Positions 56,460 through 64,000 of a DNA stretch of 64,000 nucleotides are shown here, piece by piece. The position numbers and the translations under genes were made by a program. The stretch covers positions 36,174-100,173 of the forward strand of contig NZ_BAAAHE010000025.1 in the NCBI RefSeq assembly GCF_039525035.1, written 5' to 3'. The notes under the pieces were generated by a model. That model saw only the letters and a program-made list of their open reading frames with translations, did not search any database and was not told where the DNA came from. The first letter of the stretch is position 1, and the number at the start of each line of letters is the position of its first letter. Origin of the DNA: Sporichthya brevicatena (GTDB taxonomy: Bacteria; Actinomycetota; Actinomycetes; Sporichthyales; Sporichthyaceae).

Positions 56460-57191
56460 TCAGACGCGGCGCAGCACGCTCACCACGCGACCGAGGATCG
56501 TGGCCTCGTCGCCGGGGATGGGCTCGTACGCGGGGTTGTGCGGCATCAGCCAGACGTGGCCGTCGCGGCGCTTGAAGGTCTTCACCGTCGCCTCGCCGTC
56601 GATCATCGCGGCGACGATGTCACCGGGTTCGGCCACCGGCTGCTGGCGGACGACGACCCAGTCCCCGTCGCAGATCGCGGCGTCGACCATCGAGTCCCCG
56701 GAGACCTTGAGCAGGAACAGCGTGCCGTCGCCGACGAGCTCGCGGGGGAGCGGGAACACCGACTCCACCGCCTGTTCGGCGAGGATCGGGCCACCGGCGG
56801 CGATGCGGCCGACGACTGGGACGTACGCGGCCGCGGGGCGGGCCGAGCGCATCGTCTCCTCGTCGTCGAGCTCGGGGTTCGGGGCCGGTGCGACCCCCTC
56901 GGGGAGCCGCACCTCCACCGCGCGCGGGCGGTTCGGGTCGCGGCGCAGGTAGCCCTTCTTCTCCAGTGTCGTCAGCTGGTGCGAGACCGACGACGTGGAC
57001 GTCAGGCCCACCGCCTCGCCGATCTCGCGCATCGACGGCGGGTAGCCGCGGCGCTCGACGGAGTCGCGGATCACCTCGAGCACCTTGCGCTGGCGCGCCG
57101 TCAGACCGTCCGCGTCCGGTGGGCCGTCGGGAAAGGCGTGCACCTCACCCGCGGGCTCCGCCGCCGGCTCCCCTTTGCGTGATCGCGCCAC
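56460..57191 (-). CDS. lexA: SOS repressor LexA
   Basis: The 243-residue product has an N-terminal winged HTH ([55 protein letters not shown], 31-85), the self-cleavage site A132-G133 in RIAAGGP, and the Ser167/Lys204 dyad (SGDSMVD, EATVKTF). The GTG at 57191 follows a strong GAGGAGG; longer frames upstream lack such a site. Two SOS boxes lie in the gap to the divergent LysM gene, so LexA controls itself and its neighbour. Confidence 0.96.
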   Translation of the reverse strand: MARSRKGEPAAEPAGEVHAFPDGPPDADGLTARQRKVLEVIRDSVERRGYPPSMREIGEAVGLTSTSSVSHQLTTLEKKGYLRRDPNRPRAVEVRLPEGVAPAPNPELDDEETMRSARPAAAYVPVVGRIAAGGPILAEQAVESVFPLPRELVGDGTLFLLKVSGDSMVDAAICDGDWVVVRQQPVAEPGDIVAAMIDGEATVKTFKRRDGHVWLMPHNPAYEPIPGDEATILGRVVSVLRRV

Positions 57192-57304
57192 CTGGTCCTC
57201 CTCGACGTTGCCGTGTCCGGCGGTAGCCGGCGGTAGCCGGCCGTAGCCGGCACTGTCCGGGCCGTTTCCGTGTCCCGAAACGTAGCGCGCACCGGCGACA
57301 CGAT

Positions 57305-57318
57305 CAAACATATGTTCG
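57305..57318 (-). promoter_or_regulatory. SOS (LexA) box 1
   Basis: On the minus strand the site reads CGAACATATGTTTG, matching the actinobacterial consensus CGAAC-N4-GTTYG. It is 114 bp upstream of lexA and is the box nearer to that gene. Confidence 0.85.
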
Positions 57319-57374
57319 AGCGAGTCGTAGGAATTGTCGGAGGGTCCGTGTAGAACTTCGGTCAGACGTTCGAT

Positions 57375-57388
57375 CGAACCTGTGTTCG
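57375..57388 (+). promoter_or_regulatory. SOS (LexA) box 2
   Basis: CGAACCTGTGTTCG is a perfect SOS box in both arms. It lies 32 bp before the LysM gene start and so should control that gene directly. Confidence 0.88.
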
Positions 57389-57419
57389 AGCGTACGGGGA
57401 CGGCTGGAGGAGGATTCTC

Positions 57420-57845
57420 ATGAACGGCACGCTGAACCACACGGCCCACGCGACCCGGCACGCGACCGCCCGCGCGCACCTGCACCTGGTGCCGACGCCG
57501 ACCGCGGCGGAGCTCGAGGACCTCGTCGCCCGCCCGGCGTCGGCGGCGTCGGCGGCGCCGCTGCGCCTCACCCGGCGCGGCCGCCTTGTCGTGGTGGTGC
57601 TGTTCCTCGGTGCACTCCTCGCCGGCGGGGTGCTCTTCGGCTCCACCTCCACCCGGGCGAGCGGCGAGGCCGGCCCGGCGCGGACCTACGAGTACCTGGT
57701 CGTCCAGCCCGGCGACACGCTCTGGGGCATCGCCAAGCAGGTGGCGCCGAACGACGATCCGCGGGCCACGATCGAGGCCATCCGCCGCCTCAACGCACTG
57801 TCCGACGGTGGCGTTCAGGCCGGCCAGCGGATCGCTCTGCCCTAA
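57420..57845 (+). CDS. Membrane-anchored LysM protein, ChiZ/DivS-like SOS division inhibitor
   Basis: The 141-residue product has a 50-residue cytoplasmic part, one membrane helix (about 56-74: [19 protein letters not shown]) and a C-terminal LysM domain (about 91-140: [36 protein letters not shown]...GQRIALP). The gene is divergent from lexA and has an SOS box 32 bp before its start. In mycobacteria the gene in this place (Rv2719c, ChiZ) and in Corynebacterium DivS block cell division after DNA damage. Position, SOS box and topology all agree, so the same role is likely. GGAGGAGG provides a strong ribosome site. Confidence 0.88.
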   Translation: MNGTLNHTAHATRHATARAHLHLVPTPTAAELEDLVARPASAASAAPLRLTRRGRLVVVVLFLGALLAGGVLFGSTSTRASGEAGPARTYEYLVVQPGDTLWGIAKQVAPNDDPRATIEAIRRLNALSDGGVQAGQRIALP

Positions 57846-58194
57846 CGGCGGGTGACCGCTCCGTGACCGTTCGTCCCCAGTTCCCGTGACGGCTGGGACG
57901 GGCGACGACGGATTCCCGGAACACGCCGGACACGCCCGATTCCGCCCGAGTTTCGGCGACCTCACCGGCTCTGACCTGCGGCGCTGCCCGCCCCCCGAAA
58001 CGGGTTTTGTCGCCGTCTTGCCACGTGCGGTCTCGAGGACCTACGGTTCCCACATCTAGTAGTTACATCGCTGTAGTTACCCACATGTTGTCCCCATGTT
58101 GTGCTCAAGGGGTCAACACCTTCTCAACAGCCACATCCACAGGACCCCGGGGCAATCGCGGGGATCCGTCGAAGATTCGTTTCGGGAGCCGTCT
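57846..58194 (+). promoter_or_regulatory. 349-bp gap before nrdR with direct repeats and DnaA-box-like sites
   Basis: No gene was found here. Near 57872-57900 an imperfect hairpin (CGTCCCCAG/CTGGGACG) probably ends the LysM transcript. Between 58049 and 58102 there are short direct repeats: TAGTTAC at 58060 and 58074, CATGTTGT at 58084 and 58095 (one helical turn apart), and ACATC-N2/3-GTAG twice, which may be NrdR sites. TTACCCACA (58077) and TTGTCCCCA (58088) each differ from a DnaA box by one base. No cobalamin riboswitch is recognisable. Confidence 0.4.
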
Positions 58195-58653
58195 GTGAAC
58201 TGTCCGTTCTGCCGCGTCGCGGACACCCGCGTCGTCGACTCCCGGACGGCCGAGGACGGCACGGCGATCCGGCGGCGGCGGCAGTGCGGCCAGTGCGAGC
58301 GGCGCTTCACCACCGTCGAGGTCGCGAGCCTGAACGTGGTCAAGCGCAGCGGCGCGGTCGAGCCGTTCAGCCGGGACAAGGTCCTGGCCGGCGTCCGGAA
58401 GGCCTGCCAGGGCCGGCCGGTCGACCAAAACTCCCTCGCGTTGCTCGCCCACAAGGTCGAGGAGGCGGTGCGGAGCCTCGGCAGCCCCGAGGTGCCGGCG
58501 CACGAGGTCGGTCTCGCGATCCTCGGGCCCCTCCGGGCCCTCGACGAGGTCGCGTACCTGCGGTTCGCCTCCGTGTACCGGAACTTCGACTCGATGGCGG
58601 ACTTCGAGGCCGAGATCGCGGCGCTGCGCGCCGAGCGCGCCCTCACCTACTGA
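58195..58653 (+). CDS. nrdR: Transcriptional repressor NrdR
   Basis: The 152-residue product has the N-terminal zinc ribbon NCPFC...[10 protein letters not shown] and an ATP-cone ([28 protein letters not shown]). NrdR senses ATP/dATP and represses ribonucleotide reductase genes. I chose the GTG at 58195 (MNCPFC, the family-typical start) with GGGAG upstream. It precedes nrdJ, which it should control. Confidence 0.96.
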   Translation: MNCPFCRVADTRVVDSRTAEDGTAIRRRRQCGQCERRFTTVEVASLNVVKRSGAVEPFSRDKVLAGVRKACQGRPVDQNSLALLAHKVEEAVRSLGSPEVPAHEVGLAILGPLRALDEVAYLRFASVYRNFDSMADFEAEIAALRAERALTY

Positions 58654-58690
58654 GCACCACGCACCAGCGGCAACACCGGGAACAGCAGCA

Positions 58691-58731
58691 GGACCCAGTC
58701 AGCAGGACCCAGTCAGCAGAACCCAGCAGCA
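58691..58731 (+). repeat. 14-bp tandem repeat between nrdR and nrdJ
   Basis: GGACCCAGTCAGCA occurs twice in tandem (58691-58704, 58705-58718) followed by a shorter variant (GAACCCAGCAGCA, to 58731) and CAG triplets. The 194-bp gap otherwise shows only a small GCCCGTTCGGGC hairpin (58753-58764 region). Confidence 0.7.
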
Positions 58732-58847
58732 GCAGCAGTACCGAGCATCACCGGCCCGTTCGGGCCTGAACGACAAACCACGGGGAATGGCATGTACCGG
58801 CCTCGCCGGACGTTCCAACAGACGACGAGAAGTCGAGAGGAAGCGAC

Positions 58848-61736
58848 GTGACCGAGATGGTGAACGGCGAGACGCAGGCCACGCAGGCCGGAGGGACAGC
58901 GCCGGGTTCGGTGCCCGGCCAGGCGTCGGGTCAGGCGGGCGCGTCGCGTCGCGGCCTGACGATCGAGCGCATCTTCACCACCCCGGGCACCCACCCCTAC
59001 GACGACGTGACCTGGGAGCGTCGCGACGTCGTCATGACCAACTGGCGTGACGGCTCGGTCATCTTCGAGCAGAAGGGCGTGGAGTTCCCGTCGTTCTGGT
59101 CGGTGAACGCGGCGAACATCGTCACCACCAAGTACTTCCGTGGGGCCGTCGGCACCGAGCAGCGCGAGTGGAGCCTGCGTCAGCTCATCGACCGCGTCGT
59201 GCACACCTACCGTGACGCCGGCGTCCGGCACGGCTACTTCGCCACCCCGGCGGACGCGGAGATCTTCGAGCACGAGCTCACGCACGCGCTGCTGCACCAG
59301 GTGTTCTCGTTCAACTCCCCGGTCTGGTTCAACGTCGGCACCAACGCGCCGCAGCAGGTCAGCGCCTGCTTCATCCTCGCGGTCGACGACACGATGGACT
59401 CGATCCTGAACTGGTACCGGGAGGAGGGCCTGATCTTCAAGGGCGGCTCCGGCGCCGGCCTCAATCTCTCCCGCATCCGGTCGTCGAAGGAGCTGCTGTC
59501 CTCCGGCGGCACCGCCTCCGGTCCGGTCTCGTTCATGCGCGGTGCGGACGCCTCCGCCGGGACGATCAAGTCCGGCGGCGCGACGCGGCGTGCGGCGAAG
59601 ATGGTCATCCTCGACGTCGACCACCCCGACATCGCCGAGTTCATCGCGACGAAGGCGCGCGAGGAGGAGAAGATCCGCGTTCTCCGCGACGCGGGCTTCG
59701 ACATGGACCTCGGCGGCTCGGACATCAGCAGCGTCCAGTACCAGAACGCCAACAACTCGGTGCGCGTCACGGACGAGTTCATGCGCGCGGTCGAGAGCGG
59801 TGGCCAGTTCGGCCTGCGCTCGCGGACGACCGGCGAGGTCATCGAGAACATCGACGCCCGTGAGCTGTTCACCTCGATGGCGAAGGCCGCGTGGGAGTGC
59901 GCCGACCCGGGCATCCAGTACGACGGCACGATCAACGACTGGCACACCTGCCCGGAGAGCGGCCGCATCACCGCGTCCAACCCGTGCAGCGAGTACATGC
60001 ACCTGGACAACTCCTCGTGCAACCTCGCGTCGCTGAACCTGCTCAAGTTCCTCCGTGACGACGGCACCTTCGACGCCGCGCAGTTCGCGAAGGTCGTCGA
60101 GCTCGTCATCACCGCGATGGACATCTCGATCTGCTTCGCGGACTTCCCGACCGAGCCGATCGGTGACACCACCCGCAAGTTCCGTCAGCTCGGCATCGGC
60201 TACGCCAACCTCGGCGCGCTGCTGATGGCGACCGGCCACGGCTACGACTCCGAGGGCGGCCGCGTCCTCGCGGCGTCGATCACCTCGCTGATGACCGGCA
60301 CCGCGTACAAGCGGTCGGCCGAGCTGGCCGGCGTCGTCGGGCCGTACGAGGGCTTCGCGCAGAACGCGTCCGCGCACACCCGCGTCATGCGCAAGCACGC
60401 GGCGGCCAACGACGCGATCCGCTCGATGGACGAGATGGACCGCTCGATCCTCGCGCTCGCGACGAAGACGTGGGACGAGTGCCTGCGCGTCGGCGCGGAG
60501 AACGGCTGGCGGAACTCCCAGGCGTCGGTCCTCGCGCCGACCGGGACCATCGGCCTGATGATGGACTGCGACACGACCGGCATCGAGCCGGACCTGGCGC
60601 TGGTCAAGTTCAAGAAGCTGGTCGGCGGCGGCTCGATGCAGATCGTCAACCAGACCGTGCCGCGTGCGCTGGCCAAGCTCGGCTACCACGAGGAGCAGAT
60701 CGAGGCGATCGTCGAGCACATCGCCGAGCACGGCCACGTCATCGACGCCCCCGGCCTGCGGCCGGAGCACTACGAGGTGTTCGACTGCGCGATGGGCGCC
60801 CGCGCCATCAAGGCGATGGGCCACGTCCACATGATGGCTGCGGTGCAGCCGTTCATCTCGGGCGCGATCTCGAAGACGGTCAACCTGCCGGAGTCGGCGA
60901 CGATCTCCGAGATCGAGGAGGTCTACCTCCAGGGCTGGAAGCTCGGCCTCAAGGCGCTCGCGGTCTACCGCGACAACTGCAAGGTCGGCCAGCCGCTGTC
61001 GGCGTCGAAGTCCGGCTCGGACGAGGCGACGGCGACGGCGAGCGCGCCGGCGACGCAGATCGAGTACCGCCCGATCCGCAAGCGCCTGCCGAAGGTCCGC
61101 GACTCGAAGACGGTCTCGTTCGCCGTCGGTGGCGCCGAGGGTTACATGACCTCCGCCGCCTTCCCCGACGGTGGCGTGGGCGAGATCTTCCTCAAGATGA
61201 GCAAGCAGGGTTCGACCCTCGCGGGCATGATGGACGCCTTCTCGATCGCGGTGTCGATCGGTCTGCAGTACGGCGTCCCGCTGGAGACGTACGTCCAGAA
61301 GTTCACCAACATGCGCTTCGACCCGGCTGGCATGACCGACGACCCGGACGTCCGCATGGCGGCCTCGATCATGGACTACATCTTCCGTCGCCTCGCCCTG
61401 GACCACATGGCTCCGGAGGAGCGCGCGGCGCTGGGCATCTACTCCGCCGAGGAGCGGGCGCGCCAGCTGGAGACCGGGTCCTACTTCGCCGACGACGAGG
61501 ACGACGACGTCGACGTCGAGGCCATGGCGCAGTCGGCCCCGATCGAGACCGTGGACATCTCCACCGGTGGCGCCTCCGCCACCTGGGAGGCTCCGGGCTC
61601 GACGACCGAGCTGATCGAGGCCCAGCAGGGCCGCACCGCGGACGCCCCGCTGTGCCTCACCTGCGGGACGAAGATGCGGGCCGCCGGCTCCTGCTACGTC
61701 TGCGAGGGCTGCGGCTCCACGAGCGGCTGCTCGTAA
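58848..61736 (+). CDS. nrdJ: Vitamin B12-dependent ribonucleoside-diphosphate reductase (class II)
   Basis: The 962-residue product is a full-length NrdJ. It shows NSPVWFNVG, SACFILAVDDTMDSILNWYREEGLIFKGGSGAGLNLSRIRSS, NPCSEYMHLDNSSCNLASLNLL (radical-site region) and NSQASVLAPTGTIGLMMDCDTTGIEPDLALVKFKKLVGGG, with a cysteine-rich C-terminus CLTCGTKM...CYVCEGCGSTSGCS that re-reduces the active site. Adenosylcobalamin generates the thiyl radical, so deoxyribonucleotides can be made with or without oxygen. GAGAGGAAG precedes the GTG. No intein is present. Confidence 0.97.
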   Translation: MTEMVNGETQATQAGGTAPGSVPGQASGQAGASRRGLTIERIFTTPGTHPYDDVTWERRDVVMTNWRDGSVIFEQKGVEFPSFWSVNAANIVTTKYFRGAVGTEQREWSLRQLIDRVVHTYRDAGVRHGYFATPADAEIFEHELTHALLHQVFSFNSPVWFNVGTNAPQQVSACFILAVDDTMDSILNWYREEGLIFKGGSGAGLNLSRIRSSKELLSSGGTASGPVSFMRGADASAGTIKSGGATRRAAKMVILDVDHPDIAEFIATKAREEEKIRVLRDAGFDMDLGGSDISSVQYQNANNSVRVTDEFMRAVESGGQFGLRSRTTGEVIENIDARELFTSMAKAAWECADPGIQYDGTINDWHTCPESGRITASNPCSEYMHLDNSSCNLASLNLLKFLRDDGTFDAAQFAKVVELVITAMDISICFADFPTEPIGDTTRKFRQLGIGYANLGALLMATGHGYDSEGGRVLAASITSLMTGTAYKRSAELAGVVGPYEGFAQNASAHTRVMRKHAAANDAIRSMDEMDRSILALATKTWDECLRVGAENGWRNSQASVLAPTGTIGLMMDCDTTGIEPDLALVKFKKLVGGGSMQIVNQTVPRALAKLGYHEEQIEAIVEHIAEHGHVIDAPGLRPEHYEVFDCAMGARAIKAMGHVHMMAAVQPFISGAISKTVNLPESATISEIEEVYLQGWKLGLKALAVYRDNCKVGQPLSASKSGSDEATATASAPATQIEYRPIRKRLPKVRDSKTVSFAVGGAEGYMTSAAFPDGGVGEIFLKMSKQGSTLAGMMDAFSIAVSIGLQYGVPLETYVQKFTNMRFDPAGMTDDPDVRMAASIMDYIFRRLALDHMAPEERAALGIYSAEERARQLETGSYFADDEDDDVDVEAMAQSAPIETVDISTGGASATWEAPGSTTELIEAQQGRTADAPLCLTCGTKMRAAGSCYVCEGCGSTSGCS

Positions 61737-61827
61737 CGAGATTCTGCGGCGAGCCGGAACCCCCTCCGGGGAGTCGCAGAAAACATCAGCCGACGGACGG
61801 TGGCACGATCGGCGGCTGAGCGTAAGA

Positions 61828-61862
61828 GGAGGGGCGGTCCCAACGGGCGGGACCGCCCCTCC
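61828..61862 (+). terminator. Terminator hairpin after nrdJ
   Basis: GGAGGGGCGGTCCC (61828-61841) pairs with GGGACCGCCCCTCC (61849-61862) over 14 bp around seven bases. It is 91 bp after the nrdJ stop. Confidence 0.85.
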
Positions 61863-61885
61863 GGCGTCAACCTCCTGCCCTGACG

Positions 61886-61949
61886 CGTCTTCTCCGGCGC
61901 GGCGCGCCCATTCCCGGGCCCGGATGCGCGCGCCACGCCGGAGAAGACG
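61886..61949 (-). terminator. Long hairpin directly after the MFS gene
   Basis: CGTCTTCTCCGGCG (61886-61899) pairs with CGCCGGAGAAGACG (61936-61949), and an inner GGCGCGC/GCGCGCC pair continues the stem. It begins four bases downstream of the MFS stop codon, so it should end that transcript. With the nrdJ terminator it separates the two convergent units. Confidence 0.78.
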
Positions 61950-61952
61950 GGC

Positions 61953-63263
61953 TCAGGCGGCGTCGAACTCCGGGGAAGGGACCGGCCGCAGGGCGCCGAC
62001 CACCCGGGCGCCGGCGCAGTCCTCGGTCGGCGCCGAAGCCGCCGGGGTGGCCGCGGCCCGGGTCTGCCGGACGAGGGCGATCAGGGCGAACGCGGTCAGC
62101 ACCATCACCGCGGAGCCGTAGTAGTACGAGGTCGCCATGATGTCCCCGGTCTCGACGACCAGCACGCCGGCGACGATCGCCGGAGCCCCGAAGGCGACGT
62201 AGGAGATGACGAACAGCACCGAGATGACGCCGGCGCGCTCGTGCGGCTCGGCAACCATCGCCACCGAGCGCAGTGCGCCCTGGAACGCAGCGCCGAAGCC
62301 GACACCCGCGACGATCGCCGCGAAGAAGAAGCCGGTGCTGGAGACGTCGCCCGCGAGCATCGTCAGTCCGACGCCGGCGAACAGCGCGGCGGTGCCGATG
62401 ACCATCGAGGTCTGCGGGTGGGTGTTCGCCAGCGCGAGCACCGCGACCGCGCCGCTGCAGGCGAGGACGAACAGCGCCCCGCCGCCGTAGACGTGGTTGA
62501 CCGACCCGGTGATCCGGTGGACCAGCGCCGGGCCGAGCGAGCCGTAGAGCCCGGCCATCGACCAGCACGCCACCATCGCGGGTGCCGCGGCGATCAGCGG
62601 CCGTCGGGCCGCGGGCGGCAGCGCGAACTGCGGCTTGAGTGAGGCGAGCGCGCCCGGCTTCGGTGTCACGGTCTCGCGCATCAGGGCGACGCCGACGGCC
62701 TGCAGGACGAAGACGCCGAGCAGGACGAGGTAGATCAGGTGCTCCGGCGCCGGCAGCCACTGCACGAACATCCCGGAGACGACGGCTCCCGCGCCGGTCC
62801 CGACCATCGGTGCGACGGCGCTCGCGGTCGCGCCGCGGAGCTTGCTCAGGTCGAGCAGGCCGGCCCCGATCGCGCCGATGGCGGCGCCGGTCGAGATGCC
62901 CTGGATGAACCGGGCGGCCATCAGCGTCTCGACGTTCTCCGCGACGGCGAACAGCACCAGCGCCACCAGTTGCGCGGCCAGTGCCCCGAACAGCAGCGGC
63001 CGGCGGCCGATGTGGTCGGACAGGGAGCCGACCGTGAGCAGGGCCCCGAGCACCGAGGCGGCGTAGACGGAGAACACGATCGTCGTCGTGATCGCGGAGA
63101 AGCCCCACTCCTCCTGGTACACCGAGTACAGCGGGGTCGGGGCGCTCGCGGCGGCGAGGAAGGCCAGGGCCATCGAGCAGAGCAGGACGAAGGCCGCCCC
63201 GTCCGAGAGTCGGAAACGGGTCGACGCCGGTGCGGCGGACGCGGGCGGAGCGGTCGCGGCCAT
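61953..63263 (-). CDS. MFS transporter (probable drug or metabolite exporter)
   Basis: The 436-residue product has about twelve hydrophobic segments and the MFS loop GSLSDHIGRRPLLFGALAAQLVALVLFA between helices 2 and 3 (about 78-105). Its motifs resemble actinobacterial exporters next to TetR genes. GAAGGA precedes the start at 63263. It is divergent from a TetR-family gene, and two palindromes lie in the 85-bp gap. Substrate unknown. Confidence 0.92.
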   Translation of the reverse strand: MAATAPPASAAPASTRFRLSDGAAFVLLCSMALAFLAAASAPTPLYSVYQEEWGFSAITTTIVFSVYAASVLGALLTVGSLSDHIGRRPLLFGALAAQLVALVLFAVAENVETLMAARFIQGISTGAAIGAIGAGLLDLSKLRGATASAVAPMVGTGAGAVVSGMFVQWLPAPEHLIYLVLLGVFVLQAVGVALMRETVTPKPGALASLKPQFALPPAARRPLIAAAPAMVACWSMAGLYGSLGPALVHRITGSVNHVYGGGALFVLACSGAVAVLALANTHPQTSMVIGTAALFAGVGLTMLAGDVSSTGFFFAAIVAGVGFGAAFQGALRSVAMVAEPHERAGVISVLFVISYVAFGAPAIVAGVLVVETGDIMATSYYYGSAVMVLTAFALIALVRQTRAAATPAASAPTEDCAGARVVGALRPVPSPEFDAA

Positions 63264-63288
63264 CGAGATGGTCCTTCGCCTGGACTCA

Positions 63289-63306
63289 CCAGACAGGTCT
63301 GTCTGG
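63289..63306. promoter_or_regulatory. TetR operator 1 (MFS side)
   Basis: CCAGACAG-GT-CTGTCTGG is a perfect palindrome with 8-bp arms, located 25 bp upstream of the MFS start codon. Confidence 0.75.
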
Positions 63307-63320
63307 CCCGTTGATGGTAG

Positions 63321-63334
63321 ACAGACCTGTCTGT
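63321..63334. promoter_or_regulatory. TetR operator 2 (regulator side)
   Basis: ACAGAC-CT-GTCTGT shares the ACAGACC/TGTCTG core with operator 1 and lies 14 bp before the regulator start. Two copies in one short gap are what a repressor controlling both divergent genes would need. Confidence 0.72.
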
Positions 63335-63348
63335 TAGAGTCAACCGGT

Positions 63349-63942
63349 ATGAGCACCGTCACGCCGGACCGGGGCGCCCCGGAGCGTGCACCGTCCGCCC
63401 GCGAGCGGCTCCTGCGCGCCGCGGACGAGCTGTTCTACGCCGAGGGCGTCAACACGGTCGGGATCGACCGCGTCATCGAGCACGCCGGGGTGGCCAAGGC
63501 CAGCCTCTACAGCGCGTTCGGGAGCAAGGACGGCCTTATCCGCGCCTACCTGGACCGCCGCCGCGAGGCCCGCGCGCGGCGCATCGAGCGGCACCGCAGC
63601 CGGCACACCGACCCACGGGCGCGCCTGCTCGCGGTCTTCGACGCGTTCGACGAACTCGCCCACAGCCCGCAGTGGCGGGGCTGTCCGTTCCTCGCCGCCA
63701 CCGGTGAGGCGCGCACCGACGCGACCGTCAACGAGGTTCTGGGTCAGGCTCGCCGCGAGACCCGGCAGTGCTTCCTGGAGGACGCCACCGCGCTCGGCGT
63801 CGCCGATCCGGAGTCGCTCGCGGACCAGCTCGTGCTGATCTTCGACGGCGGCATCGTCGGCGCGCAGAACCCACTCGACCCTAGTGCGGCCGTCCGGGCC
63901 CGCGCCCTGGCCGAGCTGGTCATCGACTCCGCGCCCCGCTAG
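63349..63942 (+). CDS. TetR/AcrR-family repressor of the adjacent MFS gene
   Basis: The 197-residue product has the HTH at about 15-62 (SARERLLRAADELFYAEGVNTVGIDRVIEHAGVAKASLYSAFGSKDGLIRAYL) and a C-terminal domain with SPQWRGCPFLAATGEARTDATVNEVLGQARRETRQCFLEDATALG and a DQLVLIFDGGIVGAQ helix. The ATG at 63349 sits behind paired operators. It should repress itself and the exporter until a ligand binds. Nothing identifiable follows it to the window end (58 bp). Confidence 0.93.
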   Translation: MSTVTPDRGAPERAPSARERLLRAADELFYAEGVNTVGIDRVIEHAGVAKASLYSAFGSKDGLIRAYLDRRREARARRIERHRSRHTDPRARLLAVFDAFDELAHSPQWRGCPFLAATGEARTDATVNEVLGQARRETRQCFLEDATALGVADPESLADQLVLIFDGGIVGAQNPLDPSAAVRARALAELVIDSAPR

Positions 63943-64000
63943 GACTCTCCTGAATAATCCGCGCGGCGGTCGCGCGGTGGCTTGAGCCCGCTCGAGATGA

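Noticed and set aside
57846..58194. Cobalamin riboswitch upstream of nrdR-nrdJ
   Set aside because: No B12-box-like core or expected helices could be recognised by eye; a covariance search would settle it.
58848..61736. Intein within nrdJ
   Set aside because: The frame has normal family length and continuous reductase motifs, with no splicing-domain insert.

Overview
The window is about 64 kb of very GC-rich, gene-dense DNA from the chromosome of an actinobacterium. Supporting signs are the gene content (a HelR-type RNA polymerase protein with a rifamycin-associated element, lexA divergent from a ChiZ/DivS-like LysM gene with actinobacterial SOS boxes, nrdR-nrdJ, MT0933-type small proteins, mycothiol-type DinB proteins), frequent GTG starts and many start/stop overlaps. 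A Sporichthya/Frankia-like or other non-streptomycete lineage would fit, but the genus cannot be fixed from sequence alone. No rRNA, tRNA, phage or insertion sequence was seen.

Layout. 1-2.4 kb: end of dnaJ, rsmE and a one-TM basic protein. 2.4-3.8 kb: an AbiEi-like/DUF559 endonuclease gene flanked by two oppositely oriented arrays of a 17-bp palindrome repeated every 37 bp exactly; this is the most unusual element here. 3.8-9 kb: SigE-family sigma factor with a membrane Gmad2 protein, HIT protein, P450 and PucR-type regulator. 8.3-12.7 kb: conserved phoH-ybeY-corC-deaminase-like-era block, with a small zinc-ribbon gene on the other strand. 12.7-16.6 kb: acetyltransferase, QsdR-like repressor, secreted lipase and acyl-CoA dehydrogenase. 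16.7-21.3 kb: leuA with leader peptide and attenuator, GNAT, DinB, recO, uppS. 21.3-28.9 kb: ArsR regulator and a six-gene membrane complex in the order of Mycobacterium tuberculosis Rv0081-Rv0087; its catalytic subunit lacks the nickel-binding cysteines. 28.9-33.8 kb: a leaderless Cys-containing leader-like peptide, a small unknown gene, DinB, Fur/Zur, glyS, dusB. 34-43 kb: FAD oxidoreductase, glycosyltransferase, pyruvate phosphate dikinase, dgt and a secreted beta-propeller/RTX protein. 43-50.8 kb: LigB-like protein, LLM oxidoreductase, ECF sigma factor with VOC partner, two MT0933-type genes, miaA-dapF-hflX. 50.8-58 kb: RAE plus helR, GH3, DinG helicase, lexA/ChiZ. 58-64 kb: nrdR-nrdJ and an MFS exporter with its divergent TetR repressor.

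Several neighbours form evident units: leader-attenuator-leuA, ArsR plus its complex, HelR behind an RAE, lexA and its SOS-controlled division inhibitor, nrdR with the B12-dependent reductase it should control, and TetR/MFS around paired operators. All family calls are from reading the translated sequence; no database search was run.
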